Positions 34,601 to 46,100 of a stretch of DNA of 64,000 nucleotides are shown in pieces. The notes under the pieces are model-generated. The model made no database searches, was not told the origin of the DNA, and saw nothing but the letters and a program-made list of their open reading frames with translations. This DNA comes from Hydractinia symbiolongicarpus. Its lineage: Eukaryota > Cnidaria > Hydrozoa > Anthoathecata > Hydractiniidae. A program made the translations under genes and the position numbers. Position 1 is the first letter of the stretch, and the number at the start of each line of letters is the position of its first letter. Location: assembly GCF_029227915.1 (NCBI RefSeq), contig NC_079884.1:13144001-13208000 (forward strand). Reading direction: 5' to 3'.

Positions 34601-36589
34601 CTGGCTAAGCTTGTACACGGCCTATATGTTTACTCACAAAATCTAATTGCAAACCGACATGCAGATCTCAAGTTATGGGGTCATCATTGATGAAGTTTGA
34701 TTGCACATACCTTAACAGGTCTAAAATTACTGATGCCAGTAATGTCAAAATTTGTTTTTACAGTACTTAAATATGACAATATAATTTATGCAACATAATT
34801 AAATGTGAAATTGTTTAAATGTAAATAACTTGAGAACGAAAAGATAAGAGCTTTTTAAAAAATTTAAAAAAAACTTGTTAACCAACTTTTTAATCTCTAT
34901 AATATAAGCCCAACACCATTTTGTACCCCGGGTTCCCTGAACTACTTACTAATTTAAATGAGAACTACTTTTTCGATTTTCACACAATTTTTTGAGGAAA
35001 TTTGTAAGTTTCTTTTATTAATTTTCTGAATGCAATACTGCTCTTTTGTTTTAGTAAATCTGCTGGAAATTTAGAAACTTTTAAGGAACTTTGTGGTCTT
35101 AGACGGTTGGTAATTTTTTTTATAAAATCATTGATAATCTATATTTTATTACCAATTATATACTTCTAATATTAATTCATTTTTATATAAATTTTTATTA
35201 TTACCGGGGGGATTTTTCCAGAATCACTTTCATTGAGATCTTTACTCGATTAGAGTCTACTTGCCTTGGCTACTGTGCAAAATGAAATCAATACTTTTTT
35301 AAAAGCTAAATTGTCATCTTAAAGGCCAATCTTTGTTCAGGGCTTTTTAAATTTTAGAGAAAAAAGTTTTGTGCAATTCTTGCGATCGGCTTCACGTCAT
35401 ATGGTTGATGAACCAATCACAGGCCAGTATTCAGATTAAGCAGCCATTATAAAATGATAGACAAATGCCGTAATCATGTTTTTGTGTTGAAACCTTTATA
35501 AATACCATACTGGATTTTTCAAGGAATTCTTCCTTTTTTTAGTCAAATTTTTAATATGTTTGATATTGCTTAATCTTTGCCATTTTGCGAGATTTTAACG
35601 CGGTTTTGCTTGTAAATTCTGTTTAACAGTAGAACTGTGAAGGTTTTACCGTGAAAAGTCCACTTGTACTCTCATCGGAGAGCAACATTTTGACCGCAAG
35701 AATTGACGTTTTCTTCTCCAAGTGTGGTGTTGCTCTGCTAATGTCTGCATCCTTGGAAGACACTTGGTTTTAAAATGACTTTGGGAAAGACCACCCCACT
35801 GGGCTGGCTGGTATTATTGGAGTGGACCATTACGATGTGGAAAATTTCTGGGTTTCCCTTTCGTATAAAGATTGGGTTAGGGGCCTTCAAAAAAATTTTT
35901 TGGGCCCCGTTAGCGGGATATCAGCGCTAAGGGGGGGAGGGCGTCTGAAGTTTGAAAAAAAATCCACTAGGGATCGAGAAATTTTAAAATTTTGTTTGTG
36001 GCCTGAAAATTCTTCATCGTTTGTGAGCATAATTCCTCTTGTCATCAATTCCGATAATTTTTATCTGCAAAACACGCCCCCGAGCCTTCCAATATTTATC
36101 CGAATGTGTGTATTTCAAGGACGGAAATCCGATAAAAGAGGGGGAGGGGGTCTGAATCTTAGCGGCGATATCCTGCTAACAGGGCTCGAAAAAATTTTCG
36201 AAGGCCCCTCAGCCTACAAAAAGAGGAGTGCCTGTTTTCCCATGGAAGGCGACAAAACAGCTGTGCACATATGGGGCTTAGTTATAAATAACGAGATGTC
36301 TGAGAACAATTTTTAAAGCTCCATAATATAAGTCAAACATTATTTTATAGCTCGGTTCCATAAAGCTACTAGCTAGCTAGCTATCTAGCTAGCTAAAAAA
36401 TATAAAAATAAAACACAAGTTACCATGGTATTCTGCCCATTTAAAACCTCTGACAATGTACTTTGTATGATCTCCAATATACAGCTTTATCAAAATATAT
36501 TTAAAACGACCAGAAGGATCTATTTTAACATCTTCTACAGCATCCAGCTTTGCCTTCATTACATCACTGTTACCGCATTCGCCTGCCAT
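31656..36589 (-). CDS. PHPT1: 14 kDa phosphohistidine phosphatase (protein histidine phosphatase), complete
   Basis: Removes phosphate from phosphohistidine in proteins; cytosolic in known animals. Three exons, 36424-36589, 32225-32349 and 31656-31751, join with phases 1 and 0 to give 128 residues (human 125). Exon 1 carries VKIDPSGRFKYILIKL and IVRGFKWAEYH; the final His (residue 55) corresponds to the catalytic His53 of human PHPT1 (KWAEYHADIYD). Exon 2 encodes ADIYERE...ECVGGGRIQHD...VFGYSM, and exon 3 GFGRADHS...KKYPDYVKISYSNEGY. Family match is end to end. Intron 2 is 618 kept short of repeats nearby (32349 to 31751 gap is the 3' intron), whereas the 5' intron (32350-36423) is full of DNA transposons. 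A Tigger element ends 40 bp upstream of the ATG. Confidence 0.94.
33455..34225 (+). pseudogene. MULE transposase remnant in PHPT1 intron 1
   Basis: An open stretch at 33493-33780 encodes RVLIDFKNAALNAFKP, VVGCFFYLLKNIWQDI and ATMIMALAFPPADI, the pattern of the C-terminal half of Mutator-like (MULE) transposases. Further on, with frame changes and stops, come TYIGRLLRNG, MFPKEMLNMY and TNNNVKGWNNRIQ, matching the usual MULE TNN.VEGWH region. It is clearly decayed and only partial; no TIRs were identified. Confidence 0.7.
34246..34942. mobile_element. Fold-back element with arms of about 220 bp
   Basis: The left arm (about 34246-34480) and the reverse complement of the right arm (about 34710-34942) align over most of their length, for example ttaaaaagttggttaacaag in the right arm against cctaaaaagttggttaacaag minus one base in the left. 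The central gap is about 230 bp. No coding potential. The end of a second member is at about 36300-36362. Confidence 0.75.
35872..36222. mobile_element. Inverted-repeat MITE with GGGGCCTTC ends
   Basis: The left end contains aggggccttcaaaaaaattt and gttagcgggatatcagcgct; the right end, read inward, gives ggggccttcgaaaatttttt and gttagcaggatatcgccgct. TIRs are about 60 bp. A 164-codon plus-strand ORF runs through the element but shows no protein family signal and looks incidental. Confidence 0.65.
36300..36365. repeat. End fragment of the fold-back family
   Basis: ctccataatataagtcaaac...gctcggttcc matches the right terminus of the 34246-34942 element (ctctataatataagcccaac...ccgggttcc). Confidence 0.45.
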
Positions 36590-37368
36590 TATGGCTAAAA
36601 CACATGGGTCGTTTCGTTTTCCATCATTACCGTAAATCCTCGATTAAGCGCCGCCCTCGAATAAGCGCCGCACTTTTTTAGGCTTCTTTTTGAATAAGCG
36701 ACGCCCTCGAATAAGCGCCGCACCTTAGACTGTAAAATGCTGCGCTTATTCGAAGTATTAATTGAGAAAGGGGGTTCGATAAGACTAAAACGTTATATTT
36801 TATAGTGGACCAATTTGGCCATTTTTCTTGTCAACAGATTTCTTATCAATTTCAAGATGGCTATATTTAGTATTCTTCTTTATCAGTTTATGATGTTGAA
36901 TGTTAGCATCACGTAGTTATTTGGTAAAGCAAAAAAACTTTCCTAAAATAACCAACCCGATCTAGCGCTTTCTTTTTCCTTCAACATTTCATTTTGTTTG
37001 AACTGTTTGCTTTTAGAAATAGTCCAATAAGGACAAACATTCGATTGGGATATGTCCCACAAGTTTTGGTTTTGCGTCTAATTTATGAACTTTTTTGTAA
37101 ACCCCCAATGGCGTGCTTGAAACAGATCAATTGTTCGGGCATCCAGCTTCCTTTGTAGAAATGAAGCTCAGGAGTGTTTGTATAGAATTTTATCCTGTAC
37201 ATCATTGCAAAACCAGGCTGTAACCTTGCCATGTTTTTCTTTTTGACTCCAATTTGTTTGATTTTTTTTGTACACGTTTGATCGAATGTTTTGTTTTTTC
37301 TTCTCTTTTACTACGTTCAAATCGAAAATCTCTACATCAAGATGGCAGATACAAACGAATTACTCTCA

Positions 37369-37864
37369 GGTGTCTAATACAAGGGGCATGTTAATAATAA
37401 CAGGGGGTCGAGAACCAATTAGCGGAGGGGGGATTAAACAGGGCGAGGGGGGGGGGGGGTCAAAATTGTAGCGTACAGCAATATACATCACTTCTACAAC
37501 CAACAAGAATCACATTAAAAAAAACATCAAATATTTTGTGCACACTTCACTGGCTTTCTTTCAAATCATCCTCGCCCATACAGCAAAAATAAGTGATATT
37601 AAGTAGATACAGATGCAGTGCGTAACAATATGAACGTAGTGCTAGCTTGCTTCAATGATGGTAAGTAAATACCAGCAAACTCACAGAATGTATGAACTTT
37701 CAAAACAAAAATAATTTCCAAAAAAAATTTCGAACATCAGGAGCTTATTCATTGGATGAAATTAATAAGCGGGGGGGGGGGGCTGTGTCTTAATAAGATG
37801 TGGGGATGAGTAGGAAAAAAAAGAAAATTAATAAGTGTCGCCGTTCCCCTTGTATTAAGCACCC
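37369..37864. mobile_element. MITE nested in the Tigger element
   Basis: The left end GGTGTCTAATACAAGGGG and the right end read inward GGGTGCTTAATACAAGGGG form inverted repeats. Long G runs occur at about 37447-37459 and 37772-37782. The target duplication is not clear. Confidence 0.5.
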
Positions 37865-38066
37865 GAGAGTCTCAAAGGGAAAAAATGTTCATTCTTATCC
37901 TGTAAAAATAAAAATGGAAGCTGTAAATTATGCTGAGATTCACTATCTGGACGCAAGTATGGAGTAGAGGAAAAAAGAAATAGAAAGTGGAGGAAAAACA
38001 ACGCGAAGATATCACCCTCTTTTTTGGAAAAACAGTAAAACAAGATAATGATTAGATGGTGGTGGT

Positions 38067-38994
38067 GTGAAGCTTTTAAATACCAACCTTGAAGAGTGCA
38101 CCATTGACTGGATAACCATTCGGCGAGCATCAGGACTTAGAGTATCGAGAAAGTTTATAATGAATATAATTGCAATGGATGAGACTCCCGTATGGAGTGA
38201 CATAGTTTCACAAACAACCGTTGATGCGTCTGGCAAAAAAACAATCGCAATGAAAAGTACAGGACACGAAAAATCACGCGTGTCTGTTTGTTTGGCAGCA
38301 AAAGCAGATGGGAAAAAACTAAAGCCAATGATTGTTTTTAAGTGGGCTGTCAGAAAAATTAAAGTCATCTCTCAAGAATTCAAAAGTCCAGCTGTTGTTG
38401 CAAGTTCCCCCAATGCTTAGATGAATACTGAGTTAACCCATGTCGGGGTGGAAAATGTCCTCGGGGCTTTTTCCTATCAACGCAGATTTTTAGCATGGGA
38501 TTCATACGAATGCCACATTGAAGACACAGTAAAAATCTAATTAAACGCTAAGAAAATCGATGCTGCTATTGCTCCAGGTGGATGTACTAAATACATACAA
38601 GCGCCAGATATGTCTTGGAACTTGGTTGGCAAAAAGGGATCAATAATGAGACAGAGGGAGGAAATTTGAAAGCACCTCCCATAAGAACGATCATAAAGTG
38701 GATTCTTGATGCTTAGGCGCTCTTCCCTCGAGTCTAATCTGGGTTCCCTTTTGCATTGCGGCCTGAATCTACTACCAGCGGATGGGTCGTCTAACGAATG
38801 CATCCATTGCTTTAAAGATCAACAGCCATGCCCCCAAGTCCGAGAGCTTTTGCGAACACAACTCTCGATCTTCGAAGAACATCAAAGTAACCCCTTCTAG
38901 ACCAATGGATCAGATGTTGAAGATGCGTATGAGCCAGTCCAGCTTATTAATCCAGGCGAGAAAGGGGATGAAGATGAGAATGTAGACATTTGCT
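38067..38994 (+). pseudogene. Tigger/pogo DDE transposase, broken
   Basis: Encodes IIAMDETPVWSDIVSQTTVD, KSTGHEKSRVSVCLAAKADG and KLKPMIVFK, the DDE_1 catalytic region of Tigger/pogo transposases, then FLAWDSYECHIED. In-frame stops occur at about 38418 and 38537 and again further on, so it is not functional. The N-terminal DNA-binding half upstream is not recognisable. Confidence 0.85.
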
Positions 38995-39148
38995 AGTCAT
39001 TGATTGTCAATCTATTTTTTTAGTAAAAAAGAAAAGATGGATATGTCTGAAATTTTTAGTTTTCCAATAAGCGCCGTCCTCGATTAAACGCGCAGCAAAA
39101 AAGTCGAGTTTTGATTGAGCGCCGCGGCACTTAATCCAAGATTGACGG

Positions 39149-39912
39149 TAGGTCTCCGCCGTTGACATGATTTCTTTCCCGATCATGTAAGTAAGGGGTG
39201 TCTCAACTGCAGCAAAGACGTAGTATCGTTCTACCATATCTTTCATTTGCTCGTCTATGATATTTAACACAACACAACATTTAAATGCTTTTGTTATCGA
39301 CTGTAAATTGTGTAAACGAAAGGGATCATGGAGCCAAACCTTATTCTCTGAGAACATAGGATTGTGTTCTTGCGTCCACCCCCTTTTATTACCGTTCGAA
39401 TTTGGTAAATTCCCATAATTTATAAACGGCCTTTCCTCGTTCACAATCCGTTTCTCTGTTATGCAGGCACTAATAAAAGATACGAAAAACTCTGCAGAGA
39501 AATTCATTAACTTTCAATGGTGAAAAACTGATCTCAGGTAAATTAAATCAGTGTAAGGAGAAGTTAGATCCTTTTAAATCATGGAAACCGAAGCTTATTT
39601 TGAATCTTAAAATAAAATGATAGTTTCGAGCCTGTTTGGGTTTTCCACTTGAATAAAATAGTCAAATCATTGTACATCAATTGACGAAAAATAGGACGTA
39701 ATCCTACTGTTGCATCGATTGACGTCGATCAATTCGATCGCAATTCCGACCTCAGGATCTTTAATCAACAAGGCAAAATGCCCTGGGAACGAGGTTGATT
39801 CGATCGATTTCGCCTAAGTGGAAATCCGCTTTACGTTGGACATCTTCCCACCACTTTGCAGAAGGTGAAAAAACATTTCTTATCATGGAGTAAAAACGGA
39901 AGTCCTCCTCCA
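39149..39912 (-). CDS. Unrecognised gene upstream of PHPT1, partial, 3' end altered by a transposon
   Basis: Two candidate exons. Exon A (39835-39912) encodes EEDFRFYSMIRNVFSPSAKW and ends C|gtaaag. Exon B starts AG at 39455 and reads KRIVNEERPFINYG..., ...NKVWLHDPFRLHNLQ..., ...IIDEQMKDMVERYY... to IMSTAET, where the Tigger element begins. The phases match (C+AG = Gln). Without the transposon the next codon would be TAA, so the insertion lies in the stop codon; as it stands the frame continues about 46 codons into the element, to 39007. I do not recognise the protein. The 5' end is undefined. A MITE (39642-39831) fills the intron. Confidence 0.4.
39642..39831. mobile_element. Short MITE with TTTCCACTT inverted ends
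   Basis: Left end tttccacttgaataaaat; right end read inward atttccacttaggcgaaat. The body contains ATCGAT/GATCGAT-rich sequence and ccctgggaacgaggttg. Non-coding. Confidence 0.55.
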
Positions 39913-40177
39913 CTGCAAGCAAACAAAAATCGCAACTCTACTGGCTCGAATCGCGTCGTTTAAAATATTGGAAAGAAAGTGTTCTTCTACTGTAGTTAAA
40001 AAGGAAGATGAAAAAACATTATCTAATAACGAATGGGATAATAAACTATGTAAAATGGGGAAAATATACAAAATAAGATTCCGTTATAAATCAATCTAAT
40101 CAGATAAATAAACTTTCTTGCAGGAAATATTATTTCATATGATTTATATATTAAACATCCTCGATGTCTCAACTATA

Positions 40178-43100
40178 TTACGACGATATGGCAGCATTCT
40201 GCAGTATCGACTTCATTTCTAGGATTGTCTCTTCGTTTAAAGGAGGATCGCATCCGTCAAACGGCCCGAGTGAGTGATTCTGATGTACTTCCGGTAGCGG
40301 AACTCGAATCCAAAATCCTTGGTCACCATGGACCTTTTCATTGATAATGTCTTCTCTTAATTTAGCAAGTATTATTCCTCGTTGACACCTATTGACATAC
40401 ATTGTGGTGTCAGAAGTCTTTACAGGTTGTATCGGAGACAAACAGTTGTACGTTGGAAAACGGTGAACAGTTCGTATGTGTATTTGAGCAGGACAGTCTT
40501 TCTTTTTAGATTCTCGTGAGCTTTTTCGACGTTTCGGACCGTATGTTTCGATCTGCAACGATACAATAAGTGAGTTATTATTTTAACTGATCTTGACAAG
40601 AACTTCCTAGAATTGCAGCAATTTTGTCTAATGGGTTTTATCAAATGAGGACCAGTCGCCCAGGGGTGAACTACATTTCGCAATGCAGCAATCACGATTT
40701 TAAATTTAATAAAATAAATATTTATGTTCAGTTTAAATCGCCTTGGACTCGTTGCATCTGCAGAAGTGATTCACGAATAAAGTTACCAAAAGAAAACATA
40801 TTTCGAAGACGCTAGTACCATAACTCTCTCAATCACTACATCCCATCACTAATTCACCATCAATAACTTTTAAACTACCATACGGGAAAAAATTTGCACG
40901 GGAAAAAATTTGCGCAGGAATTTAATTTCGCAAATCATAAAAGACATTTTGCGAAAATTTAATTTCGCGATGTCATAGAAATCAAAGTTTTAAGTAAAAT
41001 AACTTTATAACATTTGTCATTATAATCAAGTGTGAATGACAGTAAGGAAAGGGGATACTTTTGCTATTAAAATCTAACTTATTTCTGTAGAAAATTAATT
41101 TTTTTGCGTAATACAGAAAGTCAAATTTTTCGCGAGAACTTAATTTTGTAGAGGATAATTAGTGAAACTCGAAAATTTTCTTCACCCACATTATAAGCAT
41201 CCGTTTGAAACTCTACGATATCTCTGTAAAAATTGGGAAAATAGAATAAGGAAATTAATTACGAAATAGCATTTTAACTTTGATAACAACATAAACTTTA
41301 TTGCTTTAAACCTTATCATTATTATTATGAATACTTATACAGGATATAGCCACTTCAGTGTTGGAGACACTGTTATCAACGTGGGTCTTGTGTTCTAAAT
41401 GTAAACATTAGATATACACCGGTATTACCTATCCAATTTCCCTCACATGGCATGGGTTGATCCGCAGCTGTGGCGAAGACACTTGCTAAACATGCCCGTG
41501 CTGTGGAACGAATCACGGACCTTTTGATTACGAAGCGAACTCCATAACCACAAGGCCACACACCAATTTATGCATTGAAGACATAAAAATAAAACGCAGT
41601 TCACCTGATGTATCTCATCATCTGTATTTTCTTTCTGCCCAGTTGGTAAATTCATTTTACTACGCTTCGGTCCATATATACATTGATACGTCGTACTACC
41701 TTCTGTGGTGAATGGAACTCCAGTGAACGGAATGGGAGGTATACCAATGTTTTTTTCCCATTTGATTTGACCTGAACAAGTACAAATAAACATATTAAAC
41801 AAAATTTTAATTTATTGATTTTGACATAAATCTTAGAAGGGGTAGTTTAGCAGTCTGTTTACTGGAATTTGGAATAGTTTACTTTTGAAGATTATTTTTT
41901 TAACGGCGTTAATGAAGGCGCTAATGGTGATAATAAAGGCTACATGTAGTAAGAATAGTTGTCGTTAACAGAACACCATTACGCGTTTAGTCCGCTATAA
42001 CACCGATAACGCTCCCTTTAGCGCTGGTGCTAAGAAATCAAAATTTTTCAAGCTTAACACCGTTGTTAAGGCCGTGTTAAGAAATATTTGAACCTTTTTA
42101 AAAAACGAATGTTCACGTGAAAACATTTTTGCTAAACAACATGGCGAAAGACAAAGAATTGTCTGAAACTGTTTTGCAATACTAGGGGTTATATAACTAG
42201 CAATTTAAAGATTTTAAAGAAAAAAATATTGTCAATGAAGCGCAACCCTTGTACAAGGTTGTGAAAATTACATTCACCATATTTCCGTGTGTTTTCCCTT
42301 TCGAACATTTTCCTCGTCCACATATAACGCCGCCTTCAGCGTCATCAATATAAACAAGGCTTTAACATAAGGGGCAAAATCTGTGAACTTCTTATCTGCG
42401 AACGGACAAAGATATGGCTATATACACATTGTACTTAATTTTTCTTATAGATATTTCTCGTATTAGATTTTTTGATGACTTGCAGGTTTTTCCTTTCATT
42501 TTAGACAAAAGAAATAACAGGGTTAAAATCTTCATATAAAAGTTGATCAACACTGAAAATAAATCAAAATTACGCAGCAAATATAAGATTTTTTGATGTC
42601 TTGCAGGTTTTTCCTTTTATTTTAGACAAAAGAAATAACAGGGTTAAAATCTTCATATAAAAGTTGATCAACACTAAAAATAAATCAAAATTACGCAGCA
42701 AATATACAACCTGCTACAACCGTTTACTTATTTCTCGTATCCAAACCTCCTTTAACAAACGAGGCATTGGTATGACAGACTAAAAACACAAATACAGGAC
42801 GTGTTGGTGTTCTTTTCGAAGTTGAAATTTTGTATATATATCAGACTCATCCTTCCAAACGGGACTATAGCAATCCTGTTACTTAGTTTAAATACTGAAG
42901 AAAAAGCACATACGGGAAAATTTTATTGAGAAAATCTGCTTTGGACTGGGACCGAATTTAAAAACCTACAGACACAAAGGCAGTGCTCTAATCATTGAAC
43001 TACACACCCCTACTCACAGCTTAAAACAATAAAATAATAAAAGGAATATATAACCATACCTTTCCCAAGATATCCTGGCTTGTATTTTCTTAGCGGCTTT

Positions 43101-46100
43101 TCCTCAGGTTCCGGATCGTCATTTATTTTTACTTTTGATCTTCGAATAGAAAAGGATGAACCGGTTATAAGTCTAAACAGCTTTAAGAACTCGTCGAGTT
43201 TTTCTGAACCATCAACAAACCCAGAAATATAGTATCCATCTTTATTTACATGCTCTAGGTATTTCTTTGATAACTGTATCGTTTTTATGTTTAGTGCAGT
43301 CAGTCCAAGAACATTGGTTACATCATTTTGTGCTAAAACCTGTTCAGCACTGCTAAAAATATAAAAGAAGAAAAAACCATCACAAATATATCACAGAAAA
43401 GAGTTACATAAAAAGTCAACATTTCAGGGCATAGTAAGAAACACGAATAAAATGAAATTGGATCAAAAACTTTACAGTAAAACTTATTTAAAGGATAAAT
43501 TCACAAAAAAACCTGCATTATGTAAAGGCTAAGCTGCAAAAATTAAAATTTTTTGGAGCACAAACTTTACTGTTGCAGGTTGCAGCAAATTAATTTTAGA
43601 AGGGAATATTTTCAGGAAAGATAAGTTTAAAGGATACCATCGGTTATTGATTAAACTAAACCTTTTAAATTGGTAAAAATTAGGCCTAAAATTGGTAAAA
43701 ATTAGGCCTAAAATTAAAAAAAATTACTAAAGTAAGTGGTATTCTTTATATTTCAACTTGAATATTTGTTAAACTTATTTCTAGCGATACAATTTGTTGA
43801 AAGGTTTGAACAAGCAACAGACCAGCTCCTTTTTTCTTTTGACATAAAAATACCAAGGAGTTGATTTTTTTTCAGTGTGATCTCAGATGAAAAATTGCAT
43901 AACGCTTTTTAACTATTTTATTACCCAAATCTATGTTTGAAGTAATCAAAAAAAAACAACCTCTTTTTCGAAGAAATGTAATTTATCATGACAAATAAAT
44001 TCACTACATAATTATTTAGATGAGAGGTAAACATATTCATGAAAATGTTTTTTTATAAGAGAATATTAAATTGTTTTGCTTAACTAAATTGCTTTTTTTA
44101 ATACTGTTTCAGTCTTATGTTCTTTTGTGTTCTTCCAAAAAAAATATGGTCAGAATTACAGATGTTCATAAATATTTTTAGGATTGGAATCTTCCAAAAG
44201 TACCTGGAAAAATTTTGCAATTATTTTCTAGATTTAATTATGATGTAACGCCTTTCACTTGGTATAAAAGTATAGTTTTCTTTGTATTTTAGGTCTTATT
44301 TCTTTTAAGCTTTGTCAAAAGCGACGGCCTGCTTTCAGTACACTATTTTTAAATGCCTGAATGCACCAAAATTAATGCCATTTTTCAAATAATTTCATTT
44401 GCATTTCTAGAGGGGGCCTAAAACTACTAAAAATTAAATCTATGAGATTATGTTTTCCAAATTTATCTAAATTGAATTTCTCATGGATTAATCTTCATAG
44501 TACATTAATAAATACTAATAGTATGGCTTCATCCCTATACACAAACTAAAAAATAACATGTTTTATAAAAATTGAAGCATGAAAAACTTTAATCCTGATT
44601 TTCTGACAACCATATTTAACAACAAATGATTTTTGATTTTTAGCATAAAGTACCTTTTCTCCGCCCATACAGGAACATTCATCAAATACCTCCAATTTAC
44701 TTTTTGCTCATTGAGGGCTCACACATATACCATGTTGTAAATCAAAAGTTGTTAATTTTTATACGAAAAGTTAGCTTGTTAAATAACTATCCAGTTTTTG
44801 GGGTATTGTTAGAAAACAAAATCACTTGCCCCCACATAGAAAAGTTGGGAATATCTTTAGCATAGATTACCAAACAGTTTAAAGTAATAACCTTTTTGAA
44901 TGCTGAGTAAACACCCACATATAAAAAAGACAGGTTCCTAAATGGTAAAATGGATAGACAAAAATTAGAAAGAAATTCTACTTTTGCATCGATCAATTCA
45001 ACCAATCTCGTTGAAGTGAAAAATAATAAAAGTGGTGATTTTGTTCCCACAGCTCCCACACTTTTTATAACCTGGCAAAAGAATTCCAAAGCTGCCTGAA
45101 GAATTTGCAAACACATGCAAAAAATTCCTGAAATGTTTTTACGGAATTGATCATGTGAGGATTTTGTATCCATATTGCACAGATTCATCAAAAGTGCATG
45201 AACCTATATATTTTTTGATCAGCCATTTTTTCATTTCTCAAACATTTCAACTAATTCTTCCATGCACAACATAACTCTCGTGAGCAATCACTTGGTACAA
45301 ACTATTGATTTTTTTATTACTTATTGTCGGTTTTGATCAACGGTTAAGGAGATATAAAAATATTGCTAGTGTTAACAATGAACAAACTGCCTATTGCAAC
45401 AAGCTTGAAATGCTGTTCAAGAAAATGCATATGATATGTGTTTTGGACAAACAGTTGAAGAGCTAAGGGGATTTTTGATGACATCCTTAACCCATTCGTT
45501 TTGACCCTGCTTCAGGAAATTAGACCTAATTTGGTCCCAGGTAGTACCTATACACTCACACAGGAGATGACATCATTATTTGCCACTCTTTCCAAGTTAT
45601 TTAGCTTTAAACTTTAAAAGTGCAATGCAATGGCTTCACTAATCTCATTAACATCTATAAGCAGTTAATAAGCAAGACATTTATACTTTTTTCAGCAACT
45701 TTAACGGGAAATGAACACATCCACTATGCCTGTCAAAAAACACTTTGTATTATTATATAACTAGTCAATAAGGCCTATGGGGAAATCCAATTAGGCAAAA
45801 GAACAAAGGGGAAAATAAATTGTTTCAGGTGTTTTTCTGATGTCAGGAATGCATATACAAAAAAAATTTGGCGTAATTGGTAAACCCTGTCTGTAAAGTC
45901 TTTGCTGAGGTCAACAAAGCACAAAAATTTTTTATACCCTTTATTATTTTTATACCTTTATTAGATAGATCTTGAAACGTTGATCTAGAAAGTGTATAGA
46001 ATCATGAGCTTTTGACAAACGGTTACGAATATATTGTGGCTTAAAAGTTTTTTGATAAAGACATTAACCCATCTATTTCAAAATGGATTCTGGTACCCAG

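Larger units (their letters stand above)
36630..39148 (+). mobile_element. Tigger/pogo DNA transposon, decayed, about 2.5 kb
   Basis: The ends are inverted repeats: CCGTAAATCCTCGATTAAGC at left, and CCGTCAATCTTGGATTAAGT when the right end is read inward; both sides are flanked by TA (36628-36629 and 39149-39150), the target duplication of this superfamily. Internally repeated gcgccgccctcgaataagcg units lie just inside the left TIR. It contains a broken DDE transposase (38067-38994) and a nested MITE (37369-37864). Confidence 0.85.

Noticed and set aside
35822-36316. 164-codon plus ORF in a PHPT1 intron as a gene
   Set aside because: It runs through the two arms of an inverted-repeat MITE and shows no protein family signal.
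39883-40071. 62-codon minus ORF upstream of the unrecognised gene
   Set aside because: Joining it to exon A would need a 29-nt intron, which is too short to accept without transcript evidence.
44787-45191. 134-codon minus-strand ORF in CaRF-like intron 1
   Set aside because: No recognisable motif, no splice context, and the region is a plausible old repeat; kept only as a note.
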